Assembly: GCA_022575985.1 (NCBI GenBank)
Contig: JAKSXM010000272.1
Span: 7,316,001-7,380,000 of the forward strand
DNA: 64,000 bases
Direction: 5' to 3'
Source of the DNA: Anagrus nilaparvatae
Taxonomy: Eukaryota > Arthropoda > Insecta > Hymenoptera > Mymaridae
The position numbers were made by a program, and so were the translations under genes. Each line of letters opens with the position of its first letter. Position 1 is the stretch's first letter. Below, piece after piece: positions 52,801 through 58,103 of this stretch. Below the pieces are notes generated by a model, which made no database searches, was not told where the DNA came from, and saw nothing but the letters and a program-made list of their open reading frames with translations.

Positions 52801-55800
52801 GCAGATCTAGTATTTCCAGATTCCTGTCTCTGCCTCGCACGAAACAGGCCAGGAGACACTATACTAATGTCTTTTTGGGCGTTAGTCTTTAAGAAGTTTG
52901 ATTCGAATATATTCGCATCTATATTCTGTATTACATAATTATACTACATTTTATATTAATAAAAAATTCTTTTTTTATACATAAAGTTGTTTAATTTTAT
53001 TTAGCAAAATATGCAGCACAAAGGTATAAAATGATACAAATAGTGTTGCAAGATTGGTGGAAGCGACTTTCTGATATGAATATTTGCAAACGTCGCAAGA
53101 AAGCTTTGAATGGACCAGGATAACTAAAAATATTGAAGTTTATACGAGATTTTATGATACAAGTTGGTATTTTGGGCAGTTGAACCCAAATCTTAAGTCA
53201 GAAATTAAGTGTACAACGAATCCATGGCTAAGTAAAGTAAAATGCAAATATTTCATCCAAAACTTTATTTGACATTAAAAGGTGTTTAATTAAACCGTAA
53301 AAACCGAAAATACCATAATATTGATACTCTTCTTAAATGTGTTTAACAAGATCATAAAGATGGATAAAAAAGATTAAAAGCACGTTTATTAAAAAAAAAA
53401 CTCTCTATCAAAACGATGTCAATTATTATTTTGTATCACATAAAAATAAAACTTTTTTGCCTTCAAAAAATAAAGTAAGCCTTTAATCTCAATTGATCAA
53501 TTGCACACGACTTAAATAAGTTGATGATGATAAAAATTTGTGAAAGTAAAAAAACAGATTTTATTTTTTTCTTCACTTTTTTTTTTTGATTTTGAATAAC
53601 ACGAAATCGTGAGAAACTAAAAGAGAGAAAAAAAGGGCTAAAACATCCGGCATTTATCGTGGAATTCATAATGTCTATTCTATATAAAATGAGAAGTTCA
53701 TATATAATAGAAAAAAGATATTTGGTCACGCGAAAAAAAGCCTTTCTTAAAGAAAGTGACGCATGAAGAATAAAAAGAGTTAATAATTTTTAACCTCTCT
53801 TATCTTTTAATAATTTCGTGCAGATAAACGTTTTAGCCTTTTTTTTTGGTACTTTATTCTTCTTCACAGCATAAAAAATCCTTATTATTTTGTAATAAAT
53901 GGTACTTAACTTTATTTTTTTTCTTCCCCTAAATAATTTCTAAAATTTTTTAGAGGGTAAAGAAATCTTTTATCATTTAAAGTAGTGGTGAAGTAATTGT
54001 AATTATTTTACTTCTTCTTCTTCTTTTTCTTCTCAAGAATACAAAAAAAAAAAAAATTCTGCTAATTATTATTATTATTCAAGTATATTTTAAAACTAAT
54101 TGTATAAACGTTAGAAAAAAAATTTTATAGTTTTTAAGCTCGAGTTAACTTTATGCGAGCCCTTACAGAAATAAAAAAATTTAAAAAAAACTTTTACTGT
54201 TATTTTTATAAAAATTTCCGTTATATTATGCCATCTTTAACTGCAACAACAATAATAATAATTTTTAATAAAAAAGGTAACAAATTTAATTTCGAAGCAA
54301 CCAAACCTTCTTCTAGAATAGAAACAAAAGAAACCAATTTTTTTTTTATAGCGGTTTAACTTTTTTAATCGATTGTAAGAAGAAGGCATTGTTCTAGAAG
54401 AGAAAAAAAAAGCAGTAAAATATCGTGACAATGATTTTCATTAGCAATCTTAAAGAACCTCCTTTCACTATACATGTGGATAGTATTTGGTCACCAAGGT
54501 CAATTTTTTTTTCTCCTAACCCTGAAATTTTATAAATGGAATTAAATTAATTCTTGAATCATCAATTTCTTTATAAATACATGGAATGCCTTTTTAAAAA
54601 ATTTTTTTCTATAAATATACTAAAATTATATAACATCCTCTTTTTAATATTTATGAGCGAAAAAAAAAAAGAATTTAATGTGACCATTAAGAAACATACA
54701 CTGTAGATTTAAATGAATTAGTCGAGCTATAAAAATTTTGACCATGTAGCAATAAAAAATCCTTTTAAATAAATGAAAATGTCGCTGTATTTTACGAGGT
54801 GCTCAAAATTTTTTTGAGGTTAACGACGTTACTTTTTTTTTCAAATTATTATTTAGGCGTTTTTTTAGGGTTAATAAAACAAAATTTATATTTTAAAAAT
54901 AAAACGTATTCAAGTTGTGTGCCAAAAGTGTGCCAAAGGCCAGATGTTTTGCTAACAGTATATAGCGTATCCCTTCGACCAAAAGAAACAAAAAAACTGA
55001 ATAGCTGAGTAAAAAAGCCATTATTTCTCATATTTCATCATTGAAAGTTTGCACCTGTCTTTATCCAGTAATATTTTCCTTTTATTGGAGTATAAAAAAT
55101 CGATAAAAATAAAGTTTCTGGATAATAATACACAATTTGTACTTAGAATAATAATAATTTTATTATAGGTATAAATAAAAAAAATATTTAGTGCGTGACA
55201 GTGAAGAAGTTTTAGTTTCTTACTCAATCGAAAAGGAAAATATAAAGTTTCTTGAAAAAATATCTAAGTATAAAACTAAAATCCCTTATAATAAACCACA
55301 CGAATTTACGCCATACTTTTTTATTTATTCCTTTTTGGAATTAAAGTATAGTAGACAGCAAAAAAAAAAAGTTCTTTGGAATTTTTTATAAGAAACTACA
55401 AAACAGTACTTTTTTTTTCTCGATATTTCAATAATAATATGTACTACAAGTTAAATCTCTTTTCTTAGATATTTTTATTTTTTATGAAAAGAATAGAGGA
55501 ATTTTATTTATATGCTCCCAGGTGGAATGTCAGATAAAATACAAGGCTTTATCTTTTTTCTTCAAATTTTCACTCGTGTAATATTTATTTTTATCATTTT
55601 TGAATATTAGGTCTCTTTTAGTGTTTATTTTACTTGAATAAAAAGTTTATTTTATAGGTAAATTTTATTCTTCAAACAAGATATTTAATAAAAGCGAAAA
55701 TAATGGAGTTACCTCAACCGTTAGTCAGTTATCAGAACGTTATAAACACATTGTTAGAATTTTGATATATGTAGTTAGGGAGATGGCTATGGTAAACATC

Positions 55801-58050
55801 GTATGTGAGTATGACAGCTGAATTTCTTTTCAGAGATAGCCAAGACCAAAACATACTCACTTTCTGTGGAAAATTTTTTTGGCCGAAGGTTCTGGAAAAA
55901 GTTACAGGTCCACAAAGTTGGCCAATTTTTCGGAAAAAAAAAATGAAAGTATGACAGCCCGGAATAGCCTAGATTTTTAAATTAAGCCAAAAAATACTCA
56001 CTTTAATTATGAAATTTTTCGGTATCTGGGTTCTGGACGAGTATGTCGGGCTATCAAAGTTCCGCCGTTTACCCGCGCTTTTTAAAATTATTTTAAAATA
56101 AAAAAATTTACAAGGGATCAATTTTACAGTCAGAATCTCTTAATTTTAGCGTTAATATTACGGAGGAAAAATATATATTTCTTGCTACCATGAGATTTTG
56201 ACTGTAAAATTGGTCCCCTGGTAAATTTTTTCTCATTAAAAAAGCGCGGGTAAACGGCGGAACTTAGATGGCCCGACATACTCGTCCAGAACCCAGATAC
56301 CGAAAAATCTCATAAATAAACTGAGTATATTTTGGCCTAATCTAAAAATCTAGGCTATTCCAGGCTGTCATACTTTCACTTTTTTTTCCGAAAAATTGGC
56401 CAACTTTGTGGACCTGTAACTTTTTCCAGAACCCTCGGCCAAAAAAATTTTCCACAGAAAGTGAGTATGTTTTGGTCTTGGCTATCTCTGAAAAGAAATT
56501 CAGCTGTCATACTCACACGCGATGTTTACCATAACAATCTCCCTAACTAATAATTTAGGAGCCTGCTATGGTAAGTACGGGGTAAGTATGACATCTGAAT
56601 TTTCGTTCAGAGATAGCTAATGCCAAAACATGCCCACCTTCTATGGAGAGAGAGATATTAGCTCGGATATTAGCAACAAAATTTTTAAAAAACTCAAGGA
56701 ACACTCTAAGATAGAATGATTGTGTTAAATTATGAACTTTAATGACAATTAATTTATTTCAAGAGCACTTATTACTGAAATAGTCATTAACTGTCACTAT
56801 TTGAATTGTCAATTTATATGATCAACACTAGAAACGCGACAAAGCTGAGTAATCCTTTTATTTAACTAAAATCTCTTAGTATTTTTTCTATTTACAAATC
56901 TCACTCGAATGTTTACTTACTCATTAAAATTTTAAATTCTTCAAATCTCAAGTATAAAAACGCACAAGCGAATTTATTTGTACATTATTTCTTAAAATAG
57001 ACGTATTTATTACCTTAAAGAAGTTCTTTTAAATATATGCTGAGTAAACGTTATTATTCAGAGTATAATTTTAGATTCAAGTTTTTTTTTCATTCTTTTT
57101 TTTGTAGTGGTTAGTAAGTGTGTATAAAAGTAAATGTATACTTGGTGCAATGATCTTATAATCGTTTATCTTATTGAAGTTTTATTTAAAAAGACACGCG
57201 ACGACTGCCAATAACAGATATTTGCTTACTTTGTTTATCTATCTTCAATTTAATTAATAAATTATTTTTATTTACATGCATTTAAATATTTTATTATTTT
57301 TTTTTTAGTTACTTCAAGTCTTACGAAATTATCAAATTTGTTGTTATTGAGATTGCCAAATATTTTTTCAATTTCGCGCCTAAAAATTTTGGGAAAAATA
57401 ATTGACAGATATCGCAGTGTTTATATTGGCATTTTTTCAATATCGCCCAAAACTACTCTTAGGGTTGGCCAAAATTTTTTAAAATTTATGGACGTTGTTT
57501 TTTAACTAAAAAGAGTCATTGCACCGAATTTCAAATCTCTATCTAGTTCAATTTTTTTAATTGTTAGTGTATTTTTTTTTTTTTTTTAATTTGGTCATAA
57601 CGCAGAATCGAATGCAATAAAAAAATTAAGCATTTTGTTGCTATCTAATCAATTGAACTTTTTGCAGGAAAACAAAATAACCATCAGATTCCTTAGTATA
57701 ACAAAAAAAGCTGTAATTAATTACATCAAATCACGTGATTGGAAGCGATATATCTTTTTTATACCTTCTTTTTTAAATAAAAAAATGTAATAAACTAAAA
57801 AACTAACCTGTTCTGTAGTAGACTGTTCTTTTTCAGTAGCTTCAACTTTATCTTTTTCTTCAGTTGCTGTTGTAGTTTCAGTATGTACAGCTGAACCATT
57901 TGATGTTGGCGGCCTTGCATTAAGTTCTTCAATTTTTTCTAATTTACCATCAGCAGGTAAATTATTAGCATCGTTTGAAGCATTTTCTAATGCATCTTTT
58001 TTGGGTGTTGCTGTTATGTCAACAGACCTTTTACTTTGTTTTATTCCCAT
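10814..58050 (-). CDS. Akap200: Akap200, MARCKS-like A-kinase anchor protein, 7 coding exons
   Basis: Akap200 anchors PKA (RII subunit) at the plasma membrane and cytoskeleton in insects. Coding exons in transcript order: 57808-58050, 32018-32191, 31833-31943, 13464-14234, 11226-11441, 10930-10998, 10814-10858. They encode 81 + 58 + 37 + 257 + 72 + 23 + 14 = 542 aa; the Drosophila protein is longer (about 750). The protein starts MGIKQSKRSVDIT, a myristoylation-type N-terminus (Gly2, Ser6, Lys7). Residues 140-155 are a MARCKS-type effector domain (KKKWSFRSFSFSKKDK), which in MARCKS binds calmodulin, actin and acidic lipids and is phosphorylated by PKC. The rest is acidic and rich in Glu, Ala, Pro and Thr, so probably disordered. 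A short amphipathic segment near the C-terminus (LTDKAVAEAIKNTCV) could be the RII-binding helix; that is inference. All exon boundaries are phase 0. Confidence 0.9.
10930..10998 (-). CDS. Akap200: Akap200 coding exon 6 (candidate RII-binding helix)
   Basis: This 23-codon exon, phase 0-0, encodes residues 506-528. The segment ELTDKAVAEAIKNTCV has hydrophobic residues spaced as in amphipathic AKAP helices (L, A-V, A-I, V). That function is inferred from pattern only. The acceptor is TTTTCAG and the donor AAT|GTAAGT. Confidence 0.85.
11226..11441 (-). CDS. Akap200: Akap200 coding exon 5
   Basis: This 72-codon exon, phase 0-0, encodes residues 434-505. It is acidic and then Pro-rich (PLSPPPAVPVEPPPTMPAPAP). 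The acceptor is TTTTATAG and the donor GCT|GTAAGT. Confidence 0.88.
13464..14234 (-). CDS. Akap200: Akap200 coding exon 4 (long acidic region)
   Basis: This 257-codon exon, phase 0-0, encodes residues 177-433. It is a low-complexity acidic region with repeated KTE/EEK/PVE units, a Pro run (PPSSPPPTP) and a second one (QPPPPPE). Without splicing at 13464 the frame would read only two more codons to a stop (NK then VT-stop), so an intron-retention form would end here. A plus-strand frame across 13905-14129 is a shadow of this exon. Confidence 0.88.
17165..17386 (-). CDS. Small open frame of 73 aa with its own possible promoter
   Basis: I do not recognise this protein. It starts MESVLKVGRTFNSGAWRMAE. 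The ATG sits in a good context (AGAGGATGG). There is a hydrophobic stretch near residues 29-42 and another near 60-71, and the frame ends with TAA at 17165. Upstream on the same strand are a TATATAAAGA box (about 17521-17530) and a GC-richer stretch up to about 17600. The frame is unusual here because nearly all neighbouring frames of this length are low-complexity Phe/Lys/Ile. It lies within the Akap200 intron on the same strand. It could be a nested small gene, an alternative first exon, or chance. Confidence 0.35.
   Translation of the reverse strand: MESVLKVGRTFNSGAWRMAELLTYGTRRILAAIPILGFNANIPTNKEDESVFLTIKQNDMVFYFSCMVWNYLN
17521..17530 (-). promoter_or_regulatory. Possible TATA box upstream of the 73-aa frame
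   Basis: TATATAAAGA on the minus strand, in a GC-richer context than its surroundings. The nearest arthropod-type initiator (GATCAGTC, about 17476-17483) is about 50 nt downstream, further than the usual 30, so the assignment is weak. Confidence 0.3.
17956..18154. mobile_element. Short MITE with CTAGGGGTG..GCG termini
   Basis: The left end CTAGGGGTGCGCC is inverted at the right end (CGCACACCCCTAG), bounding about 199 bp with no coding capacity. The termini resemble those of non-autonomous cut-and-paste elements. A target duplication could not be defined. Confidence 0.4.
21342..21373 (-). promoter_or_regulatory. X-box-like RFX site with TATA and initiator-like sequences
   Basis: GTTACCATAGCAAC at 21350-21363 matches the palindromic X-box recognised by RFX factors. 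It adjoins a TATA-like sequence (TATATAAAT on plus, TTTATATAC on minus). On the minus strand an initiator-like TCAGAG lies about 27 nt after the TATA. This may be an internal promoter that would transcribe only the 3' coding exons of Akap200. Confidence 0.35.
23538..23590. repeat. Degraded copy of the 55.8-kb palindrome family
   Basis: The sequence around GACCCGACATACCC and AGATACCGAAAAATG matches the arm of the palindrome at 55772-56549 (CCCGACATACTCGTCC, AGATACCGAAAAATC). Only this short piece is recognisable. Confidence 0.5.
25926..26350. mobile_element. TA-flanked foldback MITE, copy A
   Basis: The 425-bp element begins CATTGTAAAAAGTAAC and ends with the inverse (GTTACTTTTTACAGTG), flanked by TA on both sides. 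The whole interior is a nested palindrome built of short A/T runs with TTCGAAAA and TTTACAACTA motifs. Termini and TA duplication are typical of Tc1/mariner-type non-autonomous elements. Confidence 0.72.
27720..27960. promoter_or_regulatory. GC-richer island in Akap200 intron
   Basis: This block is noticeably less AT-rich than its surroundings. It holds an E-box (CACACGTGTTG), GAACCGTATGAGCGCG and GCGTGCAGCACAC (minus strand). A minus-strand initiator-like CTCAGTAATAG lies near 27950. It may be an enhancer or an alternative Akap200 promoter. No coding exon is visible. Confidence 0.3.
29430..29694. mobile_element. TA-flanked MITE of GTAGTAATATTAC repeats
   Basis: The 265-bp element is bounded by CACAGTAAAAAATAATGAAC and its inverse, with TA on both flanks. 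Its interior is a series of short inverted TAGTAATTTTACTA-type units. Its termini resemble those of the copies at 25926 and 29841, but the interior differs. Confidence 0.7.
29841..30269. mobile_element. TA-flanked foldback MITE, copy B
   Basis: The 429-bp element begins CACTGTAAAAAGTAACTTTC and ends with its inverse, with TA on both sides. It is the same family as 25926-26350 but with the internal blocks in the opposite order, as expected for a near-symmetric palindrome. It lies only 146 bp from the MITE at 29430. Confidence 0.75.
31833..31943 (-). CDS. Akap200: Akap200 coding exon 3 (MARCKS effector domain)
   Basis: This 37-codon exon, phase 0-0, encodes residues 140-176. The first 16 residues form the MARCKS-type effector (phosphorylation-site) domain with basic residues, the aromatic WSF..F.F pattern and PKC-type serines. 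Because the exon is symmetric, skipping it would remove the effector domain without a frameshift. The acceptor is TTTGCAG and the donor GAG|GTAAGT. Confidence 0.92.
32018..32191 (-). CDS. Akap200: Akap200 coding exon 2 (Ser-Pro repeats)
   Basis: This exon encodes residues 82-139. It holds a Glu-rich part and then six SP dipeptides in 18 residues (ASPQSPVSPASPSSP), likely sites for proline-directed kinases. It ends in DGKKK, which runs into the basic effector domain of the next exon. The exon is 58 codons, phase 0-0. The donor is AAG|GTCAGT and the acceptor TGTAACAG. It is separated from exon 3 by only 74 bp. Confidence 0.9.
34640..34911. repeat. Dispersed repeat, left part of an interrupted copy
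   Basis: The sequence CGATCCAAAAAACCTATACT and the following ACCAAATCTGGTAGTGG match the right part of the element in COMMD8 intron 2 (8080-8110). The match stops at the TA where the 8.1-kb element begins. It resumes at 43059 with CACCCTCCCTCTCATAAATT, the counterpart of CACCCTCCCCCGTATATTAA at 8124. Confidence 0.7.
35701..35770 (-). repeat. tRNA-like sequence (possible SINE head) with A-rich tail
   Basis: On the minus strand an A-box-like TGGAGCAGTGG and a B-box GGGTTCAAATCCTC sit at tRNA spacing. They are followed by an A-rich tail (AAAAAAAAAAAAAAT). The acceptor arms do not pair and the anticodon arm is weak, so an intact tRNA gene is unlikely. A tRNA-derived SINE or tRNA pseudogene is the better reading. 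It lies inside the 8.1-kb element. Confidence 0.5.
35923..36596. repeat. ~399-bp tandem repeat, left block
   Basis: Copies of a unit marked by CAGTAATCGTTCGAAAAAAT begin at 35923, 36093 and 36491. The first spacing is only 170 bp because a central segment of about 230 bp is missing; the next is 398 bp. The third copy is cut short at about 36596, where the 55-bp array begins. Confidence 0.8.
36598..37497. repeat. 55-bp minisatellite, direct arm (~16 copies)
   Basis: About 16 units of 53-57 bp, each with ACGACACGTCAAGCCTTACA, then CTAGCGTAACCTAAGGAAGT and an AT-rich spacer (CTATTATAAAAAA). Units diverge by a few substitutions. At 37498-37512 the array passes into an inverted arm. Confidence 0.85.
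37513..37995. repeat. 55-bp minisatellite, inverted arm (~9 copies)
   Basis: About nine units in the opposite orientation (CCTTAGGTTACGCTAGTGTA, then AGGCTTGACGTGTCG). They decay toward the right end near 37995. With the direct arm they form an asymmetric foldback of about 1.4 kb. Confidence 0.85.
38096..38285. repeat. 139-bp duplicated segment
   Basis: GCCATATTGAATTTTGAAAT followed by a CCAGATTC.GTCTCA motif occurs at about 38097 and again at about 38236. This gives two tandem copies with a period of 139 bp between the minisatellite and the next 399-bp block. Confidence 0.6.
39442..39731 (+). repeat. Left 290-bp inverted repeat of the Penelope-like element
   Basis: This is the exact reverse complement of 41001-41290 over every stretch compared, including the A11/T8 and A8/T11 runs. 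The minus-strand reading contains a hammerhead-like GAAACGTC motif. Confidence 0.85.
39738..40340 (+). CDS. Penelope-like GIY-YIG endonuclease domain (5'-truncated ORF)
   Basis: This is a 200-aa frame. Residues 1-80 match the linker after the reverse transcriptase (YPSDFINKYITKRI, WLILPFYKYLN, LIKLGKDKLE). Residues 88-118 hold the endonuclease core: VYKIKCKNC with a CxxC (Cys95, Cys98), DYVYIGQSGRKL (Tyr102, Gly104) and RIVEH (Glu116, His117). RTFSEMTHI and a basic C-terminus follow. In Penelope-like elements this domain nicks target DNA for reverse transcription. The frame is open with no stop, but the start ATG is probably fortuitous, as the upstream reverse transcriptase is replaced by the left inverted repeat 6 bp away. 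Confidence 0.82.
   Translation: MICNNYPSDFINKYITKRICHLKNNNVQNNDKVNSIDWLILPFYKYLNQNIINNLKNLNVIIINKNINKFNNLIKLGKDKLEKMETRDIVYKIKCKNCDYVYIGQSGRKLRKRIVEHKTDYDNKHKDSIFYKHQLHTNHDFDFNETTIIDTESNYYKRTFSEMTHIQIHQKTLNRKQDTQHLKYFFKNTINLIKKRVKRR
41001..41290 (-). repeat. Right 290-bp inverted repeat of the Penelope-like element
   Basis: This is the partner of 39442-39731. Read on the plus strand it contains a stem (GAAAG, loop CTAGT, CTTTC) followed by GAAACGTC at about 41150-41175, reminiscent of the hammerhead ribozyme core reported in Penelope-like terminal repeats. Confidence 0.85.
43059..43140. repeat. Dispersed repeat, right part of the interrupted copy
   Basis: CACCCTCCCTCTCATAAATT and the following AACTGAAGTAAAACTG continue the repeat cut at 34911. 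They correspond to 8124 onward in COMMD8 intron 2. Confidence 0.6.
46350..46960 (-). pseudogene. Unidentified coding-like remnant interrupted by a MITE
   Basis: If the MITE at 46427-46772 and one target copy are removed, a minus-strand frame reads across the junction (CVTAEYPTFPVAVLAFNVLL, ending GFHL-stop near 46360). Another frame at about 46810-46940 has protein-like composition (FVKKKPKTVSENIVSSE, GRSLYASYYEIM-stop). I do not recognise either. They may be pieces of one decayed gene or transposon protein. Confidence 0.3.
46427..46772. mobile_element. 346-bp MITE with long inverted repeats and 8-bp target duplication
   Basis: The ends (GGCAATGGATCTG and CAGATCCCTTGCC) begin ~140-bp imperfect inverted repeats. 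These share AACACAAAATTATTCGACAC, AAAGTTTTGCGGAATCGTTC and GATCAACACAAATTTTTT. Flanks are a duplicated AAAAGTTG (46419-46426 and 46773-46780). An 8-bp duplication fits hAT-, Merlin- or P-type elements. It has no coding capacity. Confidence 0.72.
47571..47780 (-). pseudogene. Unidentified coding-like fragment
   Basis: The minus-strand frame reads LPTPQQWMDHYSHLNKLMAT, FLDKRRPQQIELRRNF and then a stop, with balanced amino-acid composition unlike the surrounding AT-rich frames. The family was not recognised. It could be an exon of a decayed gene or of a mobile element. Confidence 0.3.
48101..48372 (+). pseudogene. Open frame without ATG, Cys/Arg/Trp-rich
   Basis: About 90 codons stay open from near 48101 to the TAA near 48370, without a usable start codon. 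The reading includes HCLNYRAKGCRISRELKAEF and later CWTMLFWYRVRRRVPSAAF. The C..Y..KGC pattern is loosely like FLYWCH-type zinc fingers of some transposable elements, but the resemblance is weak. Confidence 0.25.
48830..49142. repeat. Dispersed repeat family, third copy (~145-bp sub-repeats)
   Basis: Three spaced copies of ATCAGCGACCCAAAAAACCT occur (about 48840, 48979 and 49122), with TTAAGGGT and ACCAAATCTTAGTGGGCTAG in between. This is the same family as 7318-8105 and 34640-34911. It ends abruptly where the Penelope-like fragment begins. Confidence 0.65.
49142..49680 (-). pseudogene. Broken Penelope-like GIY-YIG endonuclease
   Basis: The minus-strand reading runs from YFVLPFYKNVSNELNNML through GKDKYKEDISNIVYKINC to CESTYIGQNGRKL, then VDEHKKDAKKCK and RLFSEMLHIEFF, ending near 49142. 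The order and motifs match the endonuclease of the element at 39363, but the sequence is clearly divergent. In-frame stops at 49487-49489 and 49383-49385 show that it is dead. The reverse transcriptase part is missing. Confidence 0.78.
49930..50790 (-). pseudogene. Non-LTR retrotransposon reverse transcriptase remnant
   Basis: Minus-strand fragments in family order: MWNFINTKLGRKKK (near 50700), FKTAVVITIYKNNG and NNYRPF (near 50400), ISNIAKTFEKIILIRLRKFL (near 50320), FLDLSKAFDTVDHTILLK (near 50200), IP-stop-GTFGPVLFVIYI (near 50040), and YPDDTVVSS (near 49960). The last is a YADD box with Pro for Ala. Frameshifts and stops separate the pieces. The motif spelling is typical of the Jockey/CR1 group. 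Confidence 0.75.
51330..51521 (+). other. Unidentified 63-codon frame
   Basis: The frame has a fairly balanced composition (ETFQWPHWDSQQLIFLRHS, IIWRHDQSFSKYN) but no recognisable domain. It lies beside decayed retroelement sequence and may belong to it. Chance is possible. Confidence 0.2.
52211..52450 (-). pseudogene. Unidentified protein fragment
   Basis: An open minus-strand frame contains IVPPEYGDHRELNDQFVPLS, ENLKFLAYRQMRTYKTIYNF and LRALSARNTAIESLIMQ. The composition is clearly protein-like. Stops occur just upstream and downstream. I do not recognise the family. A decayed transposon protein or host-gene copy are both possible. Confidence 0.35.
53010..53275 (+). pseudogene. Unidentified protein fragment
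   Basis: Two adjacent plus-strand frames with protein-like content: YKMIQIVLQDWWKRLSDMN then CKRRKKALNGPG in one frame, and TRFYDTSWYFGQLNPNLKSE in another. A frameshift seems to separate them. The family was not recognised. Confidence 0.25.
55772..56549. mobile_element. 778-bp long palindrome (foldback element)
   Basis: The ends TAGTTAGGGAGATGGCTATGG and CCATAACAATCTCCCTAACTA are inverted. Matching arms of about 350 bp share GTATGACAGC, CCAAGACCAAAACATACTCA, GTTACAGGTCCACAAAGTTG and AACGGCGGAACTTAG-type blocks. The loop is short and AT-rich. A third partial copy of the arm follows at about 56557-56660. There is no coding frame. Confidence 0.75.
56557..56690. repeat. Partial third arm of the palindrome family
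   Basis: CTGCTATGGTAAGTACGGGG, GTATGACATCTGAATTTTCG and CAGAGATAGCTAATGCCAAA match the outer part of the 55772 arm with many substitutions. It is an older, truncated copy. Confidence 0.6.
57808..58050 (-). CDS. Akap200: Akap200 coding exon 1 (myristoylation signal)
   Basis: This exon encodes residues 1-81, starting MGIKQSKRSVDIT. The Gly2...Ser6-Lys7 arrangement matches N-myristoylation signals of the MARCKS family. The donor is CAG|GTTAGT. The exon extends 5' as untranslated sequence to about 58103, where an acceptor (GTTTTTTTTGTAG on the minus strand) implies at least one more, non-coding, exon upstream. Confidence 0.88.
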
Positions 58051-58103
58051 TTTTTTATCTTTTTTTTCTCCTTATTCTTCAATTATTTTTTTTTATTATC
58101 AAT
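58051..58103 (-). other. Akap200 5' untranslated part of coding exon 1
   Basis: This stretch lies between a minus-strand acceptor (GTTTTTTTTGTAG) and the start codon. No upstream in-frame ATG extends the protein across it. The acceptor assignment is by eye. Confidence 0.4.

Larger units (their letters stand above)
32192..57807 (-). other. Akap200 intron between coding exons 1 and 2 (25.6 kb)
   Basis: This intron carries most of the mobile DNA of the window: the 8.1-kb composite element (34914-43056), a MITE in coding-like sequence (46427), Penelope-like and non-LTR remnants (49142-50790) and the long palindrome (55772). Stretches at 32.2-34.6, 43.2-46.3 and 53.3-55.7 kb look like plain AT-rich intron; I see nothing assignable in them. 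Confidence 0.6.
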
